Part shown: piece after piece, positions 43,340 to 54,200 of the stretch
Layout of the letters: each line of letters begins with the position of its first letter
Numbering within the stretch: position 1 is the stretch's first letter
DNA from: Adhaeribacter soli
Lineage (GTDB): Bacteria > Bacteroidota > Bacteroidia > Cytophagales > Hymenobacteraceae
DNA: 64,000 nucleotides
NCBI RefSeq assembly: GCF_008727925.1
Contig: NZ_VTWT01000011.1
Location: 107,416 to 171,415 of the forward strand
Direction: 5' to 3'
The notes under the pieces: generated by a model
What the model was told of the DNA's origin: nothing
The model's input: only the letters and a program-made list of their open reading frames with translations
The model's database searches: none
Made by a program: the position numbers and the translations under genes

Positions 43340-43992
43340 TTGCTGTACGACTTATTATTGAAGCAAAATGGTATCCATTTTAGGTTAAAAACTCTAAATC
43401 CAGATAACCTTTGGAGGCAGGGCCGTTTCATTCTGGCGGATTCTCCCTGTTTGCTCTTCCGGGTCTATCGATCCGGAAACATCCGGTTGCGGGTTTATTA
43501 ACCCGCGTGGACCATTTTCAGGCCAGAATCCGGGGATCAATAGATCCCCGGCAGGAAGTTTTCGGATAAAAATATCCTAAAAAGCTGCTTTAGTTTTGAG
43601 TGAAACAACCCTGCCCTTCGGAGGGAGGAAAGGCTATTTATCTGGATTATTTTTGAAATCAATAATATAAAATATATTGCTCTTCCGGACATCAATATCT
43701 GGAAGTAATCTGCCGGAGACATCCTTGTTCCCGTAACCACACCCGCGGACAAGGAAGGCCGCACCAGGTTTAGTTTCAAACAAAGATGTCTGAAACAGCA
43801 TTTCTAAGTTTCAATCTTTTAAGTTGACAGCATTGGAGCTAAACCCTGCGCTACAGAGAAATTTATTCGTCACGACAGATTTAAAAAACTGTTTTGGGAA
43901 TTTATAAGATCACTACTACCATTTTGGCTTCAGCTAATTCCGATGTGCTGTTGTCGTCTTCCATTTAACGATTTGACTATTTAAACCATTTC
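43340..43992. other. Repeat-rich interval between convergent genes
   Basis: About 650 bp between the MFS gene and the deaminase gene. It contains MITE-like copy C (43418-43613), internal hairpins such as CCGGGGATC-AATA-GATCCCCGG (about 43530-43551), and a fragment of the GTAGCGCAGGGTTT family near 43840. No credible gene. Confidence 0.5.
43418..43613. repeat. MITE-like element, copy C
   Basis: The left end CAGGGCCGTTTCATTCT (43418-43434) and the right end TGAGTGAAACAACCCTG (43597-43613) are imperfect inverted repeats, 13 of 17 matching. The interior is a set of hairpins rather than the text of copies A and B. The ends match the family at 20395-20587. Confidence 0.5.
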
Positions 43993-45237
43993 TTACAGCT
44001 TCAACGGAATCTCATATTCGGTTTCTTTGCGGCGGAACAGGAATTCGCCGTTGCGTACCGATGCCAATACGGCTGCCCGCTTCCGGATCGCTTCAAACGC
44101 GGAGGTTTCGTCCAGCACGATAAAGTTTGCCGGTTTCCCTTTTTCCAGCCCGTACTGCTCCTCCAGCATCATGGTTTTGGCACCGTTGTAGGTGATCAGA
44201 TCGAAGGCTGTTTCCAGCTCCTCATAAGAAGCGACCTGGGTTAAGTGGATGCCGTTGTCCAGGATATTCATCAGGTTTCCGTTCCCTAACGGGTACCAGG
44301 GGTCGTTTATGGAGTCCTGGCCGAAACAGACATTGATACCTTCCCGGAGAAACTCTCTTACCCGGGTCAGGCCGCGGCGCTTCGGATAGGTATCCTGGCG
44401 GCCCTGCAGGTAGGCATTTTCGGTGGGACAGGCAATGAAATTCATACCGTTGGCTTTAAACAAGCCCATCATGCGGTAGGCATACGCGTCGTCGCCACTG
44501 CCAAAAGAACAGGTGTGGCTGGCCGCAGTCCGGTGCCCGACCCCTTCTATCATGGTCAGGGCATTGAGCAGCTCCACGAAACGTGCCATGGGGTCGTCCG
44601 TTTCGTCGCAATGCACATCGATCATTTTGCCGTATTTCATGGCTAGCTCCACCGAACTGTGCACCGATTTTTCCCCGATTTCCCGGGCCCATTCGAAGTG
44701 CGGAATACCGCCCACACAGTCGGCCCCCATCTTCAGCGCTTCCTCCACCAGTTCGTAGCCGCCTTTATAAGCGTACATCCCTTCCTGCGGGAAAGATACG
44801 ATCTGGATGGTTACGGTATCTTTCAGTTCTTCCCGGAGCTCGAGCATGACCTGCATTCCCAAAAGCCTTGGGTCGGTAACGTCGATATGCGTGCGGATAT
44901 ATTGTACGCCCTGCGAAACTTCTTCGCGGATCGCGGCCAGAGCCCGTTCTCTGGCATCTTCTTTTGTCTGCGATTTTTTAATGTCATGCCAGCGGGTAAT
45001 GCCCTCGAAAAGTGTTCCGGTCCTGATCTTACCGCCATCGTTCCGCCCGGTATACACATAATCCAGGTGCAGGTGCGAATCTACATAGGGGGGCAGAATA
45101 AGCTTCCCGTTCAGGTTTATTTCCTCTTCGCATTGCGGCAGATCGGTACCGACCCCCGTGATCTTTCCGTCTTCAACCACTATTTCAGTGGCCGAAGGAT
45201 TACGATATAGTTTCGCATTAAAAAACTTCTTTTTCAT
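43993..45237 (-). CDS. Cytosine deaminase-like amidohydrolase
   Basis: 414 residues of the metal-dependent amidohydrolase superfamily, closest by motifs to CodA cytosine deaminase. Visible ligands: DSHLHLDYVYTG (HxH, metal), YIRTHIDV, MIDVHCDETDD (His and catalytic Glu region), AASHTCSFG and CFGQDSINDPW (metal Asp). CodA converts cytosine to uracil; some homologues act on other cyclic amines, so the exact substrate is uncertain. Stands alone, convergent with the MFS gene. Confidence 0.85.
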   Translation of the reverse strand: MKKKFFNAKLYRNPSATEIVVEDGKITGVGTDLPQCEEEINLNGKLILPPYVDSHLHLDYVYTGRNDGGKIRTGTLFEGITRWHDIKKSQTKEDARERALAAIREEVSQGVQYIRTHIDVTDPRLLGMQVMLELREELKDTVTIQIVSFPQEGMYAYKGGYELVEEALKMGADCVGGIPHFEWAREIGEKSVHSSVELAMKYGKMIDVHCDETDDPMARFVELLNALTMIEGVGHRTAASHTCSFGSGDDAYAYRMMGLFKANGMNFIACPTENAYLQGRQDTYPKRRGLTRVREFLREGINVCFGQDSINDPWYPLGNGNLMNILDNGIHLTQVASYEELETAFDLITYNGAKTMMLEEQYGLEKGKPANFIVLDETSAFEAIRKRAAVLASVRNGEFLFRRKETEYEIPLKL

Positions 45238-46385
45238 TTTAAATTAAGGTTATGGTTTAATTTAAAGGTGAATTTTTTGCCTCAGCAGTTGCAGCAGGGC
45301 ATCTTAGCAGTAGGTTTTGCCGGTATCGGACAGTAGTATAACCGCCACCTACTTGCAGGGTTTTTCAGGAAATGAAGTAAGTATCAACACTTGCCTGGAA
45401 CAGTACGGCATTTGCCGCTTCAGGCAATTCCCTTAAACGGCCGGCGGGATGGTGCCAGAGAGGCTTTTATTTCAAGGTATTCAGTTAAAATTAATAGGGT
45501 ATTGAGGTATGCAAGGCAAATCTTATTATATCGGATACCATCGCAAGGGCAAGTTGTGCCTGCCAATTTGGGTAATATTTTAGCGGTGCCTTTTTAAGTT
45601 TAGAGAATACAAAACAAAAAGGCTTATTTTATATATTTAAGCGAAGTTTTAGTTGGTGGGTTGTTAGGCTGATTTCCCAAAATTGTTGGTTTATTGAACC
45701 AATCAACTTGACCGGCAGAGTACAATCTATGAGGTGTATTGTACACTAAGATAGATTTTATTGGTTCATCAGATCTTTATTACCAGGGTAGGGGCAGGTT
45801 AATGGAAAGGGTATTTATCGAGCAAAAAAAAACTCACCATTTACCAGGGAGAGTTTTTTGTGATAGACCGAAAGACTGAAATATCTGACCTTATCCTCCA
45901 GGGTTCCGCTGCTTTGGAAGGTTAAAATTTTAAGATTAAGGTCCTGGCCAAATGACTGAATGCCTTGTCGGCGGCTGGGCACCTGATGGCAACCCAAATG
46001 GCCATGCACCTGTGGCTATGCTTGAAATAAATTTGATACCAAAGGAAAATGCCCGCCTTGTGAAATTCAAGGGAATGACACCTATTGCCCGGGCTGCAGT
46101 ACTCCTCCTCCTCTTGGCAACTGCTAGGTTAACCCGACGACGAAAAACCGGCAAATACCCCTGAGATTGCTGAATTAAGCGGCCGGAAAGAAAAGGATCG
46201 CGCAACGGCTTACTAAATTAGAAATTACCAGATCAATTACCAGCTCGGTTTAGATATAAAAGATGTTGAACTTCAGGGCCCATGGTCTCCATTTAGTGTT
46301 TAAACATTTTAATGTAAACCTGTTTCCTGCTTTGGAAAAATAAAACATAGTATTACTTTTGACTAAACCAACAGAAAACCTATAC
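45238..46385. other. Long gene-free interval with module copy 3
   Basis: About 1150 bp. It holds module copy 3 (45827-45899) and an imperfect nested inverted repeat near 45695-45768 (TGAACCAAT ... ATTGGTTCA, enclosing GTACAAT...ATTGTAC). Short frames on both strands look like chance; one minus-strand frame at 45815-46009 contains the module peptide EDKVRYFSLSVY. Confidence 0.45.
45827..45899 (-). repeat. DKVRYF/terminator module, copy 3
   Basis: AAAAAACTC (45827-45835) pairs with GAGTTTTTT (45851-45859). The bases upstream on the minus strand (45899-45864) translate to EDKVRYFSLSVY, continuing to HKK. After the hairpin the minus strand reads TTTTTTTTGC, a good terminator tail. Confidence 0.6.
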
Positions 46386-47630
46386 ATGAAGCATTTTTTA
46401 CTATTTCTTTTTTCCTTCATTTTACTTATTGCCTGTAAAAAAGAGGATGATAAACCTAGTCCTGGGGGGGCTGCAGGAGCAAAGTATGCTGTTACATACA
46501 GTGGCAATGGGAATACGGGCGGCGTAGCGCCCACAGATGGAAATACTTATGAAAATGGCAGTTCGGCCGTTGTATTAGGCAATGTTGGGAATCTGGTTAA
46601 AACAAATTATTCATTTCAGGGATGGAATTCGAAAGCCGATGGTACTGGTACAAACTATGCGGCGGGATCTAAACTTACTTTTAATCAATCGAATGTAACC
46701 TTGTACGCAAAGTGGTTGTTAAATTCAGCTTCAACTAAATTTCAGGTTACTTATTTAGGGAACGGTAACTCTTCAGGCACTGTACCTGTTGACAATAACA
46801 GCTATGCTCCAGGAACTTCATTTACAGTTAAAAGTAATACAGGAGGTTTAAGTCAGAATGGAAATGCCTTTTTAAGCTGGAATACGTCTCCTAATGGAAA
46901 CGGACAAACCTATTCTCCCGGCACCCAGGCATCTATTCAGAGCAATCTTTCACTTTACGCAATTTATAGTGCTTCCACACCGAGTGGCAGATACTTCGGT
47001 TTTAATACAAGTGGTCAGGTGAAGCGTAAATCCACTCTTACCTCTTCCTGGATCGATGAAGACTTAAGCAGTACCTTCGGTAGCTCCAGTCTGGTAACGG
47101 TGGTGTGGAATGGTTCACAATACATTGGTTTCAATTCCAGTGGCCAGGTTAAACGCAAATCAACTCTCACCTCGTCCTGGATATCCGAAGATCTGAGCAA
47201 TACCTTTGGTACTTCCAGTTTAGTAGCCGTGGTTTGGAATGGCTCGCAGTATATTGGCTTTAATTCCAGCGGTCAGGTTAAGCGTAAATCGACTCTTACC
47301 TCCGTTTGGGTAAATGAGGACTTAAGTAGTTCTTTTGGTACCTCCAGTATTGTTAGTGTTGTGTGGAATGGCTCGCAATACATCGGTTTCAATTCCAGTG
47401 GCCAGGTTAAACGCAAATCAACTCTCACCTCGTCCTGGATATCCGAAGATCTGAGCAATACCTTTGGTACTTCCAGTTTAGTAGCCGTGGTTTGGAATGG
47501 CTCGCAGTACATTGGCTTCAATTCCAGCGGACAAGTAAAACGTAAATCATCCCTTACGGCCTCCTGGATATCAGAAGATTTAAACAATTCCTTCGGTTCT
47601 TCCAGCTTGAAGTGCGCTACCTACCATTGA
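46386..47630 (+). CDS. Lipoprotein with InlB-type and 43-residue tandem repeats
   Basis: 414 residues from the ATG at 46386, giving a lipoprotein signal MKHFLLFLFSFILLIAC. Two InlB B-repeat (Flg_new-like) units follow: KYAVTYSGNGNTGGVAPTDG and KFQVTYLGNGNSSGTVPVDN, each with a F-x-x-W-N core. The C-terminal half (from about residue 209) is five tandem units of 43 residues with SGQVKRKSTLTSSWISEDL and VVWNGSQYIGFNS; the last is incomplete and ends SLKCATYH. The repeats probably form a beta-propeller or solenoid on the cell surface. A rho-independent terminator lies 105 bp downstream. No sorting domain, so export is by the lipoprotein route. Confidence 0.85.
   Translation: MKHFLLFLFSFILLIACKKEDDKPSPGGAAGAKYAVTYSGNGNTGGVAPTDGNTYENGSSAVVLGNVGNLVKTNYSFQGWNSKADGTGTNYAAGSKLTFNQSNVTLYAKWLLNSASTKFQVTYLGNGNSSGTVPVDNNSYAPGTSFTVKSNTGGLSQNGNAFLSWNTSPNGNGQTYSPGTQASIQSNLSLYAIYSASTPSGRYFGFNTSGQVKRKSTLTSSWIDEDLSSTFGSSSLVTVVWNGSQYIGFNSSGQVKRKSTLTSSWISEDLSNTFGTSSLVAVVWNGSQYIGFNSSGQVKRKSTLTSVWVNEDLSSSFGTSSIVSVVWNGSQYIGFNSSGQVKRKSTLTSSWISEDLSNTFGTSSLVAVVWNGSQYIGFNSSGQVKRKSSLTASWISEDLNNSFGSSSLKCATYH
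47010..47630 (+). repeat. 129-bp tandem repeat, 4.8 units
   Basis: Units start at 47010, 47139, 47268, 47397 and 47526, each 129 bp (43 codons). Units 2 and 4 are almost identical over their whole length, while unit 3 differs at many sites, pointing to duplication of a two-unit block or gene conversion. Period and frame are preserved, so unit number can change without breaking the gene. Confidence 0.85.
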
Positions 47631-47732
47631 TCTTTGTTTAAATAAAAATGAATTCCAATAAAAAATAGGTGGTTCATTTTGGTACCTTTTAATTACACCA
47701 ATTGAAACCAGAATTTCATTCGACAAAAAAAT

Positions 47733-47759
47733 AGCAACCACAGCTGGTTGCTTTTTTTC
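47733..47759 (+). terminator. Rho-independent terminator of the repeat lipoprotein gene
   Basis: AGCAACCA (47733-47740) pairs with TGGTTGCT (47745-47752) around a CAGC loop and is followed by seven T. It lies 105 bp after the stop at 47630. Confidence 0.75.
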
Positions 47760-48085
47760 TTTTGTATCCCTTTAGAACATTCACGATCAAGGTCTTTGCA
47801 AAGTTCAAATGGTTTCTAATGGGTTTGTTTTCGTAATTAAGAAGTAATAATTTACATGGATCTTTTCAGTCTTGTGGCAAGACCTGGAAAAAGAAACACC
47901 ATTTATTAACAACTCCTGCTTTTTCATCTTGTCTTTCTGTTTCAATGCTTGTCAGGGGTGGGGTAGCCGAGGATCTTCAGCAATAAGTGAACTAAGTTAA
48001 CCTAATAGCCTTTGAAGGATATAGGTTCAAAGAGACTGCCAGGATTCTGCAATAACAGGCAACACAAAGGGGATTTGCCGAACTA

Positions 48086-48165
48086 AAAAAGCCGCTCCTT
48101 TTTATGGAAAGCGGCTCTTTTATCTTTAGTAGACCGAAGGTGTAAAATATTGAACTTTATCAACA
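48086..48165 (-). repeat. DKVRYF/terminator module, copy 4
   Basis: The hairpin pairs AGCCGCT (48090-48096) with AGCGGCT (48110-48116), flanked by A- and T-runs. On the minus strand 48165-48128 translate to VVDKVQYFTPSVY and a stop. The frame extends upstream as KKLKINQI. The module begins about 100 bp after the stop of the giant gene ending at 48263 and probably terminates it. Confidence 0.65.
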
Positions 48166-48262
48166 ACAATTTGGTTTATTTTAAGTTTTTTATCTGGGCG
48201 AACCTTCCCAGAATCCCAAGCCAAACCTTTTCGCTTTCCAATGATAGTTTTAAAAGAACTTC

Positions 48263-51200
48263 TTATTGCTTCATCACTCTTAGAGTCGTAACATTTTGGC
48301 CACTCACTACCTGAAGCAGGTACATGCCAGGCGCCAGCACCGGCAAATCATCCAGCTGCACTATTCCTGAAAGGGCTTTTTTATCTTTCAGGTATAGCGT
48401 TTTACCTTCTGCCGTGGTGAATTTAAAGCTGGCCATACTGGTTCCCGGGAGTTTTACCTGCAAACTGCTACGGAAAGGGTTAGGCAATACGGTGATTTCG
48501 ACTGTCTTTTCCCGTTTAATAGCCACCATGGAAGAATATTCATAACGGCCATTAAAGTCCATTTGCTTCAGGCGATAGTAAACTGCTTTCTCGGCCAAAA
48601 CGCTACTGTTTTTGTCTAAAAACCCATATTCCCGTACGCTGTTGCTTTGTCCGGCTGCAGCTACTTCTCCAATTGCTTCAAACCTACGGCCATCCGGAGA
48701 GCGTTCTACTACAAAAGCTTTGCTGTCTTTTTCCGAAGCAGTAGCCCAGTTTAACTGGTTTCCTTCCAGATTTGCTTTACCGTTGAAATGCAGCCACTTT
48801 ACCGGTAACGGATTCATCGCATCAGATACCGTCCATAAGGAGAAGCTGCTGGTTTGTACCGTTACGCTACGCAGGTTGCCGTTGCTAATTACCGGCTTTA
48901 GTCCTTCTACCGGAATCCAGGTCAGGCCATTGTCTTCGCTTTTCCAGACCTGTGCCAGGTTATTCGGGAAGGTTAGGCCATTATTCTCATCCGAAAGCCA
49001 ACTTAAGGTTAAGTTAATGGTTTTACCGGTTGGCCTAAACTGTGGTTCAATTTTCCAGTAACGGTTAATACCTTGCACATTTGGCGCGGTTGGGTTAGAA
49101 ATAAAACTGCCCGTCCCTGTATGCCTGGTTACCGTTATGGCTCCCCAATTTCCCGCATCAGCGTTATCCAAACCAACCCCAATGTTACCGAAAAGGCTGT
49201 TGGCCATTCCGGAGCCGATGGAAATCGTTTTAACAAGTTCCCCATTATACTTACGGCCCATTTCTTCTGAAATCGTACCATTTAGGGAAAGCGTTTTGCC
49301 GGCTGTAGCCGTTAAATTGCCGGCGGATAATGTAAGTGCTCCAGTTAAAGTTAGGTCCCCTATCATGGTAGCGCCCAATATATCGTCCACTTCCAGGTTA
49401 TTAATCGTGGCACTGCCAGAAAGCAAGTGACCGGTAAGTTTGCCCGAAATCAGTTTAATTTTTCCGGTTCCGGTTTGCGGGATATTCGCTTCCAGGTTGC
49501 CTTTTACTGCCAGCACATAGTCGTTATGCAAGGTCGCGCCTGAACCCGATAAAGTCAGATTGCCGTTTGCTGCTGCATTTCCTGCAGTGGTTATTACAGC
49601 ATTTGGTCCGCCATAAATAGTCAGGTTGTAGTACGTAAGTGCCGGAAGCGTAAACGATGCAGGGTTTACAAAAGAAACGGTACCGCCGGTAGCCGTAAAA
49701 GTGCCACCCGACTGCGTAAATTGCTTTTGCAGCGTTAATATACTTTGCCCGCCCGTTGTAAGCGCTCCGCCGTTGCTTAAGGTCAGCGTATCTGAAACTT
49801 TCATTTCCCCGCCGGTAAAGTGTAGTTCTCCGGATATAGTCAGGCTTTTAGCCGCTGCCTTTCCCGAAAACAGTACCGGATAAACCGTTAAACTGGCCGG
49901 AATAAGGGCAAGTGCGGTCGAATCAGGTACTGCGGATGTCCAGTTGCCGCTGTCAAACCAATTCGTGGAAACAGCTCCCGTCCAGGTGGTTGCTCTAGGG
50001 GTAGTGAAAGTATATATAGAACAATTCGTATTATCGCCGGCTAAGTTGTATGGCACCACTTTCCAGTAATAGGTTTTTCCGCCTGTTAAGCCGCTCAGGT
50101 TGTAGGAAAGCCCGGTCTGGTTACTTACCTGCGTAAGTGCGGCCGCCGATGGGCCCATATAAACCTTGTAACCTTCGGCCAGCGGCGAAGCCTGCCAGCT
50201 TAGGTTTGCCGGGTAGCCAATAGTATTCGTTGCCGGAGCCGTGCCGGAAACACACACCGGTACCGGCAGCGGCAATATGTTTATGCTATAATCTTCCACC
50301 TGCCCGTAATCGCTGTATCCGCAGGAAGTACCGTTGTAGCCGTAATAAGTATGGGTCAGGCGTACGCGCATCCGCGTAAGGCCGGCTCGAGCGGTAGGAG
50401 GAACCGTAATAGAGCTATTATACGGACCGAAGCCCGTCAAAGAATAAATCATTTCCCCGGCATCGGTAAAATCGCCGTCGCGGTTATAATCGATCCATAC
50501 CATAAGCTCCGAATACAAATGGGAGGTTGCGGTTGCAGCGAAGGTTTCGGTAGAACCTGCCTGAATTTGCCCTTGAATAAATGTGAAATCCTGATAACCG
50601 CTGCCTGAAGTGCCGGAGTTATTGCTGATGCCGCCAAAGTTCACGCTGCTCACAAATTGATTACTCGTACTGTTGCTACCGGCCGCACAATAGCACGCGG
50701 TTTTTGTAAACGAATTCACGCTGCAGCCGGAGGCTTCCCCCGAGCTGTTGTAAGGTACTACTTTCCAATAATAAACAGCATTACCTGTTAATCCGGATGG
50801 CCAATAATCAAGGCCGGCCTGATCACTTACGAGCAATAATGCCGTGGGGGAAGTACCAAGATATATTTTATAGCCCGAAGCGCAGTTAACCGCCTGCCAG
50901 CTTAGCTTTGATGCCGCACAATTATCAGAACCGTTATTCACCGGGGATATTCCGGTTACACAGGCCAACGGTTGCAGCGTTAAAGAATTTGTGCTGCAAC
51001 TGGTAGCTTCTCCGGTACTATTGTAAGGCACTATTTTCCAGTAATAGGTTTGGCCGTATACCAAGCCTGTTGGGGTATATGTGGTAGTGGTTTGTGTACT
51101 TACCAAGGCAAGCGAAGCCTGAGATAAGCCTAAATATACTTTGTAACCATCGGCATATAGCACAGATTGCCAGCTTAGGGAACCGTTGCAAATCAATTCG

Positions 51201-54200
51201 GTGCCGTCAGCAGGCGAAAAACCGGTAGCGCAGCCTGGCGCCGGAATCGGCAAAATGTTAAGGGTATAATCTTCGACCTGCCCAACCCAGCTGTTTCCGC
51301 AAGAGGTGCCATTATAGCCATTAGTAGTATGATCGAGCCGTACCCGCATACGGGTTAAGCCTACCGAAGCCGTAAGCGGGATAGTAATATTAGAACTGTA
51401 AGGGCCCGCCCGATTGCCGGAATATACAAGTTCCCCTACATCGGTAAAGTCACCGTCGCCATTATAATCGATCCAGGCCTGCAGGCTGGAATATAAATGC
51501 CCGGTTCCACTTACATCAAAATTATAGGTGCCGCCGGCGGTAACCTGTCCGGTAATTGCAGTAAAGTCCTGATACCCTCCGCCTGAAGTGCCTGAATTAT
51601 TGCTTATTCCGCCGAAATTCAGGTTACTGATAAATTGACCATCAGGATAATCGGTGCCGGCCGGGCAATAGCAGATGGATTTGGTAAAAGAATTCACACT
51701 GCAGCCGGCAGCCTCACCGCTGCTGTTATAAGGCACTACCTTCCAGTAATACGTAGATGTACCTGTTAGCCCGGAAGGAGAATAAGCAGTACCCGCTTGG
51801 TTGCTGATGAGTGATAATGCTGCAGGAGAAGTGCCAAGGTATAGTTTATAGCCGGTCGCGCAGCTAACCGGCTGCCAGCTCAGTGTAGATGTTCCACAAT
51901 TATCAGAGCCGTTGTTTACCGGCGATATACCGGTTGCACAAGCTAAAGGCTGAACCGTAAAGGAATTCGTGCTGCAGCCGGCAGCCTCACCGCCGCTGTT
52001 ATAAGGTACTACTTTCCAGTAATAGATATGGCCGTATAACAAGCCTGTTGGAGTATATGTGGTGGTAGTTTGCGTGCTTACCAGAGCAAGCGATGCCGGA
52101 GATAAGCCTGTATATACCTTGTATCCCTCTGCATATAGTACGGATTGCCAGCTTAAAGAACGGCTGCACAACAATTCGTTGCCATCTGAAGGGGAGAAAC
52201 CGGCAGCGCATCTTGGCGCTGCAAGCTGCCGGATATTTATAGTGTAATCCTCTACATCCCCAACATCATTGGTTCCGCACGGGGTGATGTTGCTACTATA
52301 AGCTGTATGCAAAAGCCGTAGCCGCATGCGGGTATTTCCGATTGAAGCTGTAACCGGAATAGTGATAGAAGCACTGTACGGGCCCGCAGTATTGTTCGCA
52401 TAAATTTGCTCCCCGGCATCGTCAAAATCGCCGTCCCGGTTATAATCGATCCATGCCAAAAACCTGGAATACGACCCATTCCCGTTGCCGGCTGCCGCGA
52501 AAGGAACTGTAGTACCGGCCATTACGCGTCCGGTATCTGAAGAAGTAAATTGCTGATACCCATTGCCTGAAAAATATGAATAGTTGTTTATCCCGGCAAA
52601 GTGTACTTCCGTAATCCGATGGTTATCGGCATACGTGGTGCCGGTTGAACAGTAACAAGTATATTTTGTAAAGGAATATATGTTACACCCTGGAGCATCG
52701 GCGGCGCTGTTGTATGGCACTACTTTCCAGTAATATGTGGAACCGCTCAGTAAACTTGGCGGAGTATAGGTAGTACCGGTCTGGGTGCTTACCAAAACCA
52801 GCGTTTGTGCCGAAGATCCCATATAAACTTTGTAACCTGCTGCATTGGTTGCAGCCTGCCAGCTTAATGTAGCAAGGCACTCCTGATCAGTACCGTTAGC
52901 AGGGAACATACCGGTTGCACAAACAGGTGCTGGCGGAGGCAGTATGTTTAGGCTGTAATCTTCTACCTGTCCAAAATAACTGTCGCCGCAGGGGGTGTAG
53001 TTGCCGCCGTAAGAATCATTAACGAGCCGAATGCGCATACGGGTTGTACCCACTGAAGCAGTAAGTGGTATGGTAATAGCAGAAGTATAAGGCCCAGCTA
53101 TTGCCACCGTAGAATAGATAAGCTCTCCCGTATCCGTAAAATCGTCATCCTGGTTGTAATCTATCCAAACATAAATCAGGCAATTGCTAGAGGGGGCTTT
53201 TGTTGCTGTAAAGGTATAAGTGCCGCCGGCCGTTACCTGCCCGGTTTGAGAAGTAAAATCCTGATACCCACCGCCGGTAGTGCCCGAATTGTTGTTGATT
53301 CCGGCAAAATTTACATTATCGATATACCGAACATTGTTGCTGGATATTTTTGGATTGTTTACAGATATGCCGGCCTGGCAATATTGCTCCACAATTAAAT
53401 TTATGGTGTAGGTTTTAATGGTAGACCCGTCCTGGGCCGTTACTTTTACTTCAATGGTGTTACTACCAACCGTTACCGGTAAAGCAGCAGAAGGGGTATT
53501 CCGGGCCAGTGGGGCATAGGTGCCTCCATTTACCCGTAGCCGCACGTCAGCATAAAGGTGACTAGCTGCCGCGGTTAAGGTAAATGGCAACATCGATTTA
53601 TCTATGGTAACGGAGTAACCGGTAGTTGCCGAAGCGAATACCGGCGACAAGGTGCCCTTATTTACAGATAGGGAGGAAAGATTGGCATCAGCAGAAATAT
53701 ATGTATTTTTCTGGTTGGTTTCCAGGGTATTACGCTCCGAGGTTGATAAAACGGTATTGAACATAACCATTTCCGGCGTATAGAAATTTCCTTGTTGGGT
53801 AAGTTCGTTCCGATTACCCATTCGGAGGGAGTTTCCATTGTCGCTGTAAGCAGCCACGGAAAACGCGCCGGTTTGAATTCCGTTCCGGTAAGAATAGGTA
53901 GTGCTGCCAGCAGCGAATTGGCTGGTAAAGGAATACACCGAAGCCGGCACCAACGAGCTTATGTCAGAGCGGGGATTTGCGTTTGCAAGGCTTGTGGCGG
54001 AACCGACGGTCGTAGCAGCGTTTCCGATATAAAAATCGCCGCCATTATTCGTAAAATCGAAGGGGCTTGGATAATTGGTATTGGCTCCGGCAGCCGTGCC
54101 AGTCTTGCTAATAAAAGAGCCTGGGGTAGGGCTGGTGCCTTTCGCTACGCCTACCATTGTTACCGCACCCGGGAACATTACTTCCTTTGCCGTAGCCAGG

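Larger units (their letters stand above)
47631..48262. other. Convergent interval between two surface-protein genes
   Basis: About 630 bp. It contains the + strand terminator at 47733, module copy 4 (48086-48165), and AT-rich sequence with no gene. Confidence 0.5.

Noticed and set aside
47010..47630. CRISPR array
   Set aside because: The period is 129 bp with no short repeats and unique spacers, and the sequence is an in-frame part of a lipoprotein.
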